DNA of 64,000 bases, taken from Frondihabitans sp. PhB188. Its GTDB lineage: Bacteria; Actinomycetota; Actinomycetes; Actinomycetales; Microbacteriaceae. Position numbers and translations under genes: made by a program. Where the stretch lies: NCBI RefSeq assembly GCF_003752365.1, contig NZ_RJUO01000005.1, positions 299,299-363,298 of the forward strand, written 5' to 3'. This document shows, one piece after another, positions 52,514 through 61,090 of the stretch. The notes beneath the pieces were generated by a model that made no database searches, was not told the origin of the DNA, and saw nothing but the letters and a program-made list of their open reading frames with translations. Positions within the stretch are counted from its first letter, which is position 1; every line of letters begins with the position of its first letter.

Positions 52514-52943
52514 CAGTCCAGTAGGCACGCCGATATGGTGGCGCCAGCAGTCCAGCCCGGCACCAGCAGAATGGGTGACCGCGTTTGACGAGCTCACTGA
52601 AGGCGAGAACGGTCACGAGTGGGCGATCTCTGCCGCAATCTTCGTCGCCGGATTCAGCAAGCGACGCCACGAGGGCCCGACCTTTAACGAGCTGTTCCGC
52701 TACCTCCTCGACGACCACTCAGGACTGCCCGCTCGAATCCCTGCAGGTATGCGCAGCCGCGACCGGGCGGATCTTAAAAAAGCGTTCCGGCACCACGTCG
52801 CACTCGCCTGGCGACGGACCGGAATGATCTCCTGGGCCACAGGCGAGTATCGGAGCCTGCACGTCGGACCTGCATTCCGCAAGAGGTCCCGTATGCGACG
52901 ATCCTCGCCTCATTCTGAAACGAAAGTCGTCTCCGATGCCTGA
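52506..52943 (+). CDS. Hypothetical protein, third gene of coupled operon (paralogue 1)
   Basis: 145 residues from ATG 52506. WVTAFDELTEGENGHEWAISAAIFVAGFSKRRHEGPTFNELFRYLLDD, then LKKAFRHHVALAWRRTGMISWATGEYRSLHVGPAFRKRS. Basic C-terminus. Shares pattern and spacing with the next gene (ELT, W, FG/AGF, TF, L, H-A-WR-G, Y-L-GP-F), so the two are tandem paralogues. Size and basic charge allow nucleic-acid binding, but no family is recognised. Confidence 0.7.
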   Translation: MSDSPVGTPIWWRQQSSPAPAEWVTAFDELTEGENGHEWAISAAIFVAGFSKRRHEGPTFNELFRYLLDDHSGLPARIPAGMRSRDRADLKKAFRHHVALAWRRTGMISWATGEYRSLHVGPAFRKRSRMRRSSPHSETKVVSDA

Positions 52944-53379
52944 CCTGTCCAGCGACGACTGTCAGCCATGGCGGGTCGAGCACACGACGCCGCTGCCCAC
53001 ATCCTGGACGCGTGTTGTCGAAGAACTCACGCATCTTCACAGCGTCCGAGACTGGGGCAACGCGGCCGACGCCTTCGGCAAACACTATCGGCAGCTGCGC
53101 TCAGGCGTTGCGACGTTCCGGGTAAGTCTTCAGGCCCTTGTTCGAAACACGAGGGGCCTCGCTGAAGAGTTTCCATGCAAGTTAGGCTCCGACGAGAGAA
53201 CGCAGGCCACGGCGGGGTTCGGCATCCACGTTGCTGACGTTTGGCGGGCCGTGGGAACGAACCGGTGGCGCGAATGCCACGCCTACACCTTACGGACAGG
53301 GCCGCTATTCCACTCTCAATCGGCAGCAAAGAGGGCTGCCATTCATGCCCCCGTGGTCAGAGCAGAAGCTCCGGCATGA
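52936..53379 (+). CDS. Hypothetical protein, fourth gene of coupled operon (paralogue 2)
   Basis: 147 residues from ATG 52936: WTRVVEELTHLHSVRDWGNAADAFGKHYRQLRSGVATFRVSLQALV, then FGIHVADVWRAVGTNRWRECHAYTLRTGPLFHSQSAAKR. Aligns end to end with the previous protein although identity is low. It overlaps that gene by 8 bp and the following gene by ATGA. Confidence 0.7.
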   Translation: MPDLSSDDCQPWRVEHTTPLPTSWTRVVEELTHLHSVRDWGNAADAFGKHYRQLRSGVATFRVSLQALVRNTRGLAEEFPCKLGSDERTQATAGFGIHVADVWRAVGTNRWRECHAYTLRTGPLFHSQSAAKRAAIHAPVVRAEAPA

Positions 53380-53714
53380 GTTTCTACGTCACCGATCGAC
53401 AAGACATGCCCACGTTACAGGCGGTCATTCGTTGGAGTGCCCCGAGTCTCTGGACCGCACACCGCGCCGGCGATGTCGTCATGCGCCAAAGAATTGTCTT
53501 GGGACCCGATTACCAGAACATAAGCTTTCTCCACCCAGCGGATCAGGGATTCCCGCTCGCGGTCGAGTGCGTCTTCGGCGCCCGGAACGGACGCGAACAA
53601 GAAGTCGAGATGCGCCTCTGGGCGCAACTCGACCTCGGCATCCTGGCAGCGGTAGGCACACGAGTCGTCCTCCTCCGCAGGAACTCCGCGACAGCAGAAG
53701 GAAAAGTCGTCTGA
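53376..53714 (+). CDS. Hypothetical protein, fifth gene of coupled operon
   Basis: 112 residues: MSFYVTDRQDMPTLQAVIRWSAPSLWTAHRAGDVVM, YQNISFLHPADQGFPLAVECVFG, EMRLWAQLDLGILAAVGTRVVLLRRNS. Mixed alpha/beta, no signal peptide. Coupled to the fourth gene by ATGA. Function unknown; probably acts with the other four products. Confidence 0.65.
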   Translation: MSFYVTDRQDMPTLQAVIRWSAPSLWTAHRAGDVVMRQRIVLGPDYQNISFLHPADQGFPLAVECVFGARNGREQEVEMRLWAQLDLGILAAVGTRVVLLRRNSATAEGKVV

Positions 53715-54064
53715 TCGCTCAACGTCGACCAGACGACCATCTCCGGTGAGTCGGAATCCGAATCGAACTATCGGTGACCCTCACGGCGACCTCTACTGGA
53801 TACGAGGCGAATAACGCGTCGGAGCGCATCGGCAAAACATAGCTCCTATGCGAGGTGAGCATCTATTGTGCGTGTGAGGCCGAAGGATGCGCGACAGCCT
53901 GCATCGTCATAGAACGCTCCGGGCACCCATTGAGTAGGTCCTCAGGCGATCCGTCATGTTCATAAATTGCGGCGGTCCGTTCGGCTCGGAGCTCGCGTGT
54001 CAGCGTTCTTGGAACCCGCAGATAGCCTCTCGAGCCTGTCCAGCGGCGCGGATCCCGGTCAGGC
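53715..54064. other. Intergenic region; possible short frame on minus strand
   Basis: Mostly featureless. On the minus strand a frame ending at 53863 reads RVPRTLTRELRAERTAAIYEHDGSPEDLLNGCPERS, which looks natural but has no clear start because it would overlap the ParS-like gene. Not called as a gene. Confidence 0.4.
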
Positions 54065-54469
54065 TCACCCGACGAGGGCGAAGGACGCTGCGGCAGAGAG
54101 CAGCTGGCCACCGACGTCGGCGGGTCCCTGTTCGCGGAGGATCCTCGCCGGCGCCGTGTAGTCGAGGGCCGGGTTCATGCCCTGGAACCAAGACTGCGTC
54201 GTCGCGGCGGAGTACCGCTCGCGGAGCATGCCGGCGATCTGGTAGGCCGTCCGAAGGCGCAGCTCGTCGACCTGGCCAGGCGAGCTCGTGCCCGCGGCCC
54301 AGCCGGACACAGGGCGAGTCGAGCCGACATTGCCGAGGTAGGCGACGAGCTTTACACCTAGCATCTCGCGCAGGCGGGCGACGAGCTCGGGGAATGGCAG
54401 GCCGACCGACTCTTCGTAGGCTCGGAGTCCCGGCCGCTGTGCGGATGTCGCTGTTCTCATCGTGCTCAT
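54065..54469 (-). CDS. Xre/ParS/MbcA-like antitoxin-type protein
   Basis: 134 residues. GLPFPELVARLREMLGVKLVAYLGNV and RPVSGWAAGTSSPGQVDELRLRTAYQIAGML form a degenerate Xre-type HTH region. TQSWFQGMNPALDYTAPARIL and the C-terminal helix match the toxin-binding (DUF2384-like) end of MbcA/ParS antitoxins. No RES toxin is adjacent. Intact relative of the decayed copy at 51190. Confidence 0.7.
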   Translation of the reverse strand: MSTMRTATSAQRPGLRAYEESVGLPFPELVARLREMLGVKLVAYLGNVGSTRPVSGWAAGTSSPGQVDELRLRTAYQIAGMLRERYSAATTQSWFQGMNPALDYTAPARILREQGPADVGGQLLSAAASFALVG

Positions 54470-54703
54470 GACTCATCGTAGACACAGGCATTCAAAACAC
54501 CAGCTCGAGAGCCTGCATAATCGCACGTCAAAACGCACAATGCGACGCAGAGGTGCGTGCATACATTCAGCGGACGGCGCGGATGATCATGCCGTGTGGT
54601 GTGATCTACGGCGGCTTGTAGGCGCCCTGGCGCTCAGGGCGGCCAGTGCCCGTCCGGGAGAAAACTCCGCTGGCCACCATGCTGGGACCCACGAGCGCAG
54701 AGA

Positions 54704-55004
54704 CTATTCCTGACCAGGCAGCCAGACGCCGCTGCCGAGCGCGGTGTATTTCGTTTGGCCGTCCTCGCGGATCCAGCCGGCGACCTGGTAGCCACGCTCG
54801 ATCGTGCCCCGACGGCGAGGACGAGCGGGTGTTTCTGGGCCCTGACCTCGGCGCCGACCGCCCGTAGCGCCGATCCGCCTGCTCCTGCTCCTCGATAGAG
54901 GTCTCGCCACAGATACGCCCGTCGGGCTGCTTCCACCCGCGGTCACGGTGCCAGATCGTCGGCACCCAGCGCGTCACGGGACGGTCGAACGGCGGGTAAA
55001 GCAT
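54704..55004 (-). pseudogene. Frameshifted hypothetical gene
   Basis: From ATG 55004 the frame reads LYPPFDRPVTRWVPTIWHRDRGWKQPDGR and ICGETSIEEQEQADRRYGR. The natural continuation TIERGYQVAGWIREDGQTKYTALGSGVWLPGQE lies in another frame that ends with TAG at 54704. One shift near 54810 separates them. It starts 3 bp after the upstream HTH gene's stop. Family not recognised. Confidence 0.5.
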
Positions 55005-55007
55005 CTG

Positions 55008-55349
55008 TCAAGCGAAGCCGTCGGCGGGAGACTTCAGCGCGTCGAGTGGCCACTCGCTGATGAGGCGCAGCTGGCGGCCGAGGGCGGCCGGGGTTTGAGC
55101 AGAGGCCTCGGAGGTGATCTTGCTCACGCGGGGCTGCGCTACTCCGGCCGCCGTAGCGATAAGCGACTGCGAGATGCTGGCTGCCGCGACGTTGCGCCGG
55201 GCGTCCTCGACCAGCTGTTGCCCTCTGCCGCGAGGCCGCGTAGTTCGTGTTGGAACCGCGCGGCCGTGAAGACATCTGCCAGAGGGTGCGGCCGCGAAGA
55301 CATCTGCCAGAGGGTTCTGAACGGCCTGGTCGTCGGCACTTGCACTCAT
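55008..55349 (-). CDS. Small HTH protein altered by a 28-bp tandem duplication
   Basis: 113 codons from ATG 55349. The C-terminal part is a good HTH: QQLVEDARRNVAAASISQSLIATAAGVAQPRVSKITSEAS. The N-terminal part contains a 28-bp tandem duplication that shifts frame. The stretch AARFQHELRGLAAEGN, which reads naturally, is now in a different frame, and the HTH returns in frame further on. It may be damaged or a working variant. Upstream is a short AT-rich promoter-like stretch. Confidence 0.5.
   Translation of the reverse strand: MSASADDQAVQNPLADVFAAAPSGRCLHGRAVPTRTTRPRGRGQQLVEDARRNVAAASISQSLIATAAGVAQPRVSKITSEASAQTPAALGRQLRLISEWPLDALKSPADGFA
55261..55316. repeat. 28-bp tandem duplication
   Basis: Two copies (55261-55288 and 55289-55316) that differ at two positions; each contains GAAGACATCTGCCAGAGGGT. 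Lies inside the HTH gene. Confidence 0.92.
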
Positions 55350-55392
55350 AGGCGGGATGGCACCATCACGCCGCTAGCGCATAACCTAGGTG

Positions 55393-55440
55393 ACCGATAA
55401 TTTACGTATATATATTAACAATACGCAGTTGATACAAGAC
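55393..55440 (-). promoter_or_regulatory. AT-rich promoter-like stretch upstream of HTH gene
   Basis: Very AT-rich for this DNA, including TACGTATATATATTAAC on the plus strand. Several TATA-like hexamers fit a -10 for the leftward HTH gene starting at 55349. Confidence 0.35.
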
Positions 55441-55548
55441 CTTTTCTCGTTTCGCCGAACGACCTCGAGGAATAGAGATCCGTGTAGGGGGTTTTAGGCT
55501 GTAGCGGGCTCCAGATGCGGGCAAGTATTTCGATGTGAGTAGTCGTCG

Positions 55549-55945
55549 CTAGAGAGACAACCGCCGCGAGACCCGTCCGAGAAGCACCGGATCGTCCGTC
55601 GCGATGACGACGATTGCGCCGGCGCGTACAGCTCCCTCGAGCGCCGCCCAGACGATGTCGACCGAGGCGGCGTCGAGCTCGCTGGTCGGCTCGTGGAGCA
55701 GGAGGAGCGGCGGCATCCCGACGAGCGCCCGCGTTAGGGCGACGCGCTGCTGCTGACCTCTCGAGAGCTGCTCCACGAGGTTGTGCCACGACGCCCGAAG
55801 CAGCGCGAGCTACCCGAGGAGGTCCTCGATCGGCTCGGCCAGAGATTCCGAGCGTCGTGGGGTCGGCCATCCGCCGCGCCCGAGCACCCGCACGGCGACA
55901 TTCTCGACCGGTGTCAGACCGCCGACGAGCTTGTGCTGCTGGGTC
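55549..55945 (-). pseudogene. ABC transporter ATPase fragment
   Basis: Reads QQHKLVGGLTPVENVAVRVLG (Q-loop region), then an in-frame TAG at 55810-55812. It then continues [46 protein letters not shown] (signature and Walker B, with His for the usual Asp) and the H-loop region IATDDP. Walker A and everything before the Q-loop are missing because the fragment is joined to the epoxide hydrolase remnant. Not functional. Confidence 0.8.
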
Positions 55946-56440
55946 AACACGTTGGTCAGGTGCATCGCCGGCACCTGGTCGGTGTGGCGTGTGGCGAGGT
56001 GTTCGGCAACGTCACCACCGATGTCACCGCCGGAGACCACGTAGCGGGCGTACCCGAGTTCGTCCATCGTTTCGGTGACGGCGTCTGCCATGGCGGCGGT
56101 GGTCATACCTGTCTCGGTCAGGGGTGCTGCGAATGGGAAGCCCGGGAGGGCTGGCACGACGACGTTCACATCAGACAGGAGCGGTAGCACACGTTCGAAG
56201 CGCAACACCGAGTCCGCCACCCGTGCAGCAACACCACTATCGGCGCCCCTGAATCCGCAGCCGGCTGGTGCAGCACGTTGAGAGAGCCTGCTGTCGTCCA
56301 GAGCAAGTTGTGAATTCGAGCTTCGTGCGAGCGCCAGTCCTAGGCGTCGCGCCAATGCGTAATGAGTTTCCGCAACGCGTCAGTGTCAACACCCCGGCTC
56401 CATCCGGTCCCGGATGGAAGCTGAGGTCCCCGAGCGGGTG
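55945..56440 (-). pseudogene. Epoxide hydrolase remnant
   Basis: In order on the minus strand: GTGWSRGVDTDALRKLITHWRDA, TAG (56340-56342), DWRSHEARIHNLL, VLHQPAADSGAPIVVLLHGW. A one-base loss follows near 56219, then DSVLRFERVLPLLSDVNVVVPALPGFPF and VVSGGDIGGDVAEHL (nucleophile elbow) up to MHLTNV. There it meets the ABC fragment. This matches the EHN domain and alpha/beta core of microsomal-type epoxide hydrolases, with the C-terminal half lost. Confidence 0.75.
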
Positions 56441-56654
56441 ATCGACGTGATCATTTGTACGCTGATCAGCCTGCCGGTGTCGACAGCGCCGGTCCAGTGG
56501 TTCAACGTCAACAGTGCGACGCCGTCCCGACACAGCACCGCCTGCCGACGCTGCTGCCGCCGCAGCCGCATGACTGTGGTTTGCCCAAACGAGCGCGGGA
56601 ATAGTGAAGGGGCCCCCGACAAGCGCCGAGAGCCCCTTCACGTGTTGCTCCGTG

Positions 56655-58313
56655 TCAGGTGATGGGAACGTGCCATTGCTGGGTGGACAGCCCGTTGCAG
56701 TCGTAGATTTGCAGTTGGGTGCCGTCGGTGGTGATGGCTTGTGGGTCGTCGAGGCATCGTCCGGAGACGGGGTTGTAGATGGTCCCGTCAGGGCGGGCCT
56801 GCCACTGTTGTCCGCTGATGGCGGTGCAGTTCGCCAGTTCCACTTTGGAGGAGTTGGCGGTGGCGTTGCCGACGATGCTCAAGCACTTGTCGAACGCACG
56901 GAACGTACCGTCGGTTTCGAGGGACCACTGCTGCCCGGTGGCGATGCCGCAGGCGTAATGCTGAACGGCGTTGCCCGCCCGGGAGGTGTTGGTGTTCACG
57001 TCAACGCATTTTCCCGTTGTTCCGGGCCCGGTGATCTACCCGGTGAAGTTGGGGAGGTTGGCGGTGGCGAAGTCGGTTTCGCATTTGCCGGTGGCGACAT
57101 GGACGCCGGCCATCATGAAGAAGCTTGCCTCGGATGTCGCCCCCAGCAAGGGTGAACTGTAGCCGGCGCATGCGGTCTCACCTGCGTCGTATCCACCTGT
57201 GGTGTCCGTCGTGACCGCGGTCGTGATCTCTTTCCAGGCACCGACGCCGAGGTTTTTGTTGATGAACAGCACGTGCCCGGATTCGGGAAGAACGGTCAGG
57301 GCGCCGTCGTTGCCGGATACGACGCGCGGGCCGGAGACGATGAGGGTGCCGTTGGGGCCTCCTGCCGGGGACCAGGTGAGGTACGGGGTGTGCAGGAGGA
57401 AGCGGCTGTCGGACGTTTGAATTTTCGTTCCAAGGCTGGAGGCGTTCCATGACTCAGCGTTCGTGGACGTTTTGTTGTAGACGTCGCAAGCCTGGTCGGG
57501 GTCGAAGCCGTCCTTGCAGTCCTCATAGGACATGGCGTAGGTGCCGTTGGGAAGGTTCCACGACGTTGGCCATGCCGGGGCGTTGGACGTTGTCTTGGAC
57601 GGCGACGTCATACACTTCGCTACCCCAGGCGGCCCCGCCATCAGTGGAGGACACGTGGGCAAGGACCTGATTGTAGTTATTGGAGGAGGGCCGCTCGTCG
57701 GAGAAGTAACACACCAGGTGCCCGTTGGCGGCGGCGTCGAATTCGGGTTCCCAGATGCCGTGCTTGATGGTGTTGGGCTGCCCGGATTCGCTGGTGCAGG
57801 AGCTGCGGTAGGTCCAGGTGACGCCCTGGTGGGTGGAGACGTACACCTCGATGGCCTGCTGGGTGTAGTCGCTGTGATTCCACGCCGTTCCTGCGGCCAG
57901 CAAGGTTCCGGCCGGAAGGTTGCCTTCGGCTTGGGGAAGCTCATACAGGGTGGGCCCATCGAGGTCTCACCCGTGCACGGTGTCGGTGACGGTGCCGATC
58001 GGTGACGCCGTTCAGGTGGCTCCATTGTTGGTGGAGCGGTAGATCGGGAAGTTCGCCTTCGTCACGCCGGTGCCGGAGTGGGAGAAAGTAGATAGTTTGG
58101 TCCCGTTGACGGTACCGCTGTGCTGCAAGCGAATGACCCGCGGGTAGCTGGCATCTTCGGTAGAGCCGGAAGCAGTACTCGGGCGGTAGAGGGTTCCGCT
58201 GAAAGTCGTGGCGGCCTGCACGGAGGTGTGTGCCCCGAATGGTCCGAGAGAGCCGAGCGTGCCGGCACGGTGAAGGCGGTGTTCCGTTTCCTCGGTGGTC
58301 AGGAACGGATCAT
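56655..58313 (-). pseudogene. Secreted sialidase-like (BNR repeat) protein with C-terminal ricin-type lectin domain, broken
   Basis: Recognisable order: GSLGPFGAHTSVQAATTFSGTLYRPS, IYRSTNNGAT, TGA, TASPIGTVTDTVHG, TGA, DLDGPTLYELPQAEGNLPAGTLL, EVYVSTHQGVTWTYRSSC. The phrase THQGVTW and nearby STDGGAAWG are Asp-box-like. A frameshift near 57560 precedes NLPNGTYAMSYEDCKDGF, then comes an amber codon at 57036. The ricin B repeats are GQQWSLETDGTFRAFDKCLS, GQQWQARPDGTIYNPVSGRCLDD and STQQWHV. Three in-frame stops and one shift make it a pseudogene. The N-terminus and signal peptide are not found. Confidence 0.8.
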
Positions 58314-59447
58314 GCGCTCAATTCCGAACCCAGAACGGCCGCGCTCGCTTCTGCGAAAAAGTCGGCATAACAGGGTCCATTGTCACCTTGATGAGAGAGG
58401 CGGGACCGTTCCTGCGGAGACTCCGCCACACTCACCCGGTCAATCCGTTCCCGCGGGAAGGAGCTGCGACCATACCGTTTCGGGTAAGGGTGGATGCGTA
58501 CCGGTGTGGCGCCGGGAGCGCGGAGATAGCTGCTCATACGGCGTTTGCGTCGATCAGATCGTTCAACTCGGCCACGCTGAGAGGCTGCGTGTCTGCGGAA
58601 GCGAACTCGGGGCTCACGCGATCACCTCTAGCCACGCAAGAGCTGCGACCATGATCACAGTCGAGGCTGACAGCGTCGACACTGCGACAACCCACAGCGT
58701 GTGTTCCCGATGTACCTGGCGGACTTCGGAAAAGGGCGAGGACACTTTTTCGGCACGCGAAAGCGTCATGAGTTCAACTCGTTTCTGGCCCCTGCGAGCC
58801 TGAGATCAAACGGTGGAGCAAACGGTTCCGCCGTGAATCGGGACCAGGTCATCGCCGTGAATCGAAGACTTGTTCTCATTATGAGCCAGGAGGCTAGAAA
58901 ATCTAACGATGTCTGGAAGGTGGTCGTTTTGCGGATGCCAGCCCCGCGGTCGTGACCCGGTCAAACGGAGACGAGGCCGTAAGCGGCAGAGGACGCGGAC
59001 GTAGGTGCAAGACTTCCGTGACGGATTCAAGAGGCGCCAAGCACCCAGTCGTGGAACCAGGTCCCGTGAGGCACACGAACGAGAACCCACAAGGCAAGCG
59101 TCGGCACACTCGTGACAGTGGGCGTCCACGCCTCGAACACCGCCTACAACGACGCCGCGGAGCTCAGCGACCCGGTCATCGTCCGCAAAAAATGGCTCCC
59201 CCACCCTGCAAGACCCCGGCCTTCCTGGCCCGGCTTCGCCGGGACCAGGCGGCGCGCGGGCCTTGCGACTTAACACCGTCACGGCTCAACCAGTTCCGGG
59301 GAGCTAAGCCGGAGACGGCTGGCTCCCCGCGACCAAGTGGCTCCCCATAACCGAACGACAGCCCAACTATGGGTTGCAGGGTCGCGTCCTGTGTCACGCG
59401 CAGTGTCCGCTTCCGCCGGTTCGTGTCCGGTCTTGCAACGATGGGGC
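58314..59447. other. 1.1 kb without a supported gene
   Basis: Several overlapping frames on both strands, none with natural protein character over its length. A short plus-strand piece near 59109-59190 (LVTVGVHASNTAYNDAAELSDPVIV) reads like a real protein fragment, but is isolated. Probably decayed sequence. Confidence 0.5.
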
Positions 59448-59732
59448 ATGCGCCCGAACCAGCGACGAGACCGCACCCGTGACCGCACATCCCCACAACG
59501 CGGTGACACCGGGCAAGCGGCCTCCCCAGCGCTCCCCGCACCCGCAGTGCGGACCCTCGTGATGCAGGCGGACCCGTTCCGGGTCCAGCAAGCCGACTTC
59601 ACCCTTTGTGCTGTTGCCGGGTGCCCAGCGATCGCGCTCCCGGAGGACTGGGAAATCATCAACCTCGACACCGGCGACGAGCTACCCGTGCGCCTCTGCG
59701 ACGAACACCAACTCGCCTGCCTCCGCTCCTGA
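59448..59732 (+). CDS. Hypothetical protein with Cys/His C-terminal segment
   Basis: 94 residues if started at ATG 59448. A basic N-terminal part (MRPNQRRDRTRDRTSPQRGD) leads to FTLCAVAGCPAIALPEDWEIINLDTGDELPVRLCDEHQLACL. The CxxxxC...CxxH spacing could bind zinc. Family not recognised. Confidence 0.5.
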   Translation: MRPNQRRDRTRDRTSPQRGDTGQAASPALPAPAVRTLVMQADPFRVQQADFTLCAVAGCPAIALPEDWEIINLDTGDELPVRLCDEHQLACLRS

Positions 59733-59898
59733 ACCCCGACAGCTCAAAGTGCGGCGGCGGGCACTACTGGTAGCCGCGTGCCACGCAATAACAGCAAGCT
59801 GCGTTTCCTGCGCCGCCTCGGTGTCTGTGGCTGTCCGAAAATTCGACGCCACTGTCGAGGCGAAGAGCCCGAATGACGGTAGGACATACGATCTGTAG

Positions 59899-60953
59899 GT
59901 GCGTAGAGAACAGCGGGCGGCTGAAGTTTTGGCGAGCCCACGGGGGCGCTACTTTTGCAACGCCATCACCGAGTGGACCATGACAAAGGAGTCCGGTGAC
60001 CAGGCGGCCGCATGGAACCGCATCAACCTCGACGTAATCCGTGACATCACTGACGCAGCCGCGTTTCTTGGGCCCATGGGCGACACGATGGACAGCGCCA
60101 GCTACTGGGGTGAACACCACGGCAACGCAGATCTGCGTACGGAACACGAACGACGCGGTCTCACCCGAGTCATCGAAGCTGTTCTTGCCAGCCCGGCGAT
60201 GGACTGGTGGTCGATGCCTTTCGAACCGTTGTCACAGTTCCTTGTGGCTGATGAGCATGCCTGGTGCGAATTTGAGGCACCGCCACGACGGGTGCTGCCG
60301 ACCGGCTGGCGCAATGGCGATCGCAAGTCGACCGTGCCAACAAGACCGGCGTCCCGAAGAAAAATGCTGCGCAGGAAGCGGGTGGGGAATGGTGGTCCAC
60401 TCCCCTGTTTCAGTCGGTGATAAGCACGCGGCCGCTCGGGGAGCTGCCTGCACTCCAGATCGACATCACCGAGGACAGGTTTAGTACGAGAACCTCTCGG
60501 ATCTTCCACATCATGCCCACCCCCACGCCGCGAGTTCGCGAGATCGACGGGCCCGACGACTGGGTCGATCTCGACGAGACCTACCCTTTCGATATCATCG
60601 GGCAAAAGCAGGGAACCTGGTGGCAGACGACGCGGATCGACGACTCCTGGTTCATCCCGGACTGGGCCGCCGTTGCTACCGACTTTGACGTCATCCACCT
60701 CACCGGAATGGGCTACCTCACCACCGCCGGCCGGCCCTTGGCCGTGGAAGGGGGCCACACACTCATGGCCGGCTTCAGCCCGGACGAATCCTTCTGGCTC
60801 ACCGACTCGTTCCACTTCCCGGAACCCGGAATCGACTGGGAACCCATACCGTCGGGGAAAATAGCCGCCCCTGGGCTTAACCAGAGAGCACTTTTCCCTG
60901 GCTCACCGGTCGCAGCCTTCGACCGCCATGGTGCGTGCATCCCCTGCCCGTGA
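59899..60953 (+). pseudogene. Hypothetical gene split by one frameshift
   Basis: First frame (from GTG 59899, or ATG 59980): MTKESGDQAAAWNRINLDVIRDITDAAAFLG, MDWWSMPFEPLSQFLVADEHAWCEFEAPPRRVLP. At about 60300 natural sequence moves to the next frame: RLAQWRSQVDRANKTGVPKKNAAQEAGGEWW, STPLFQSVISTRPLG, WWQTTRIDDSWFIPDWAAVATDFDVIHLTGMGYLTTAGRP. Together about 350 residues. One lost base (CCGGACC to CCGACC) would explain it. Could also be a sequencing error. Family not recognised. Confidence 0.6.
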
Positions 60954-61040
60954 AGCTTCATGCAACAACATCGGTATCCCTGGAGGGAACCGGGCCGAAG
61001 CAATCTGCCCAGTGCCCCCGCTTCCCTTCCCTGGGGAGCG

Positions 61041-61082
61041 CGAGGGGCCAGCCCCTCGCCCCGACCGGGTCACCGGCCGGGG
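61041..61082. terminator. GC-rich hairpins between two convergent genes
   Basis: CGAGGGGC / GCCCCTCG (61041-61058) followed by GCCCCG..CGGGGC stem. No T-run. Position between convergent genes supports a terminator role. Confidence 0.4.
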
Positions 61083-61090
61083 CTTACCCA

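Noticed and set aside
55415..55870. A 151-codon frame on the minus strand
   Set aside because: Arg/Ala-rich shadow of the ABC ATPase remnant, which has recognisable motifs in another frame.
58806..59282. A 158-codon frame on the minus strand
   Set aside because: Irregular composition, no motif, no ribosome site; not better than the other frames in this degraded stretch.
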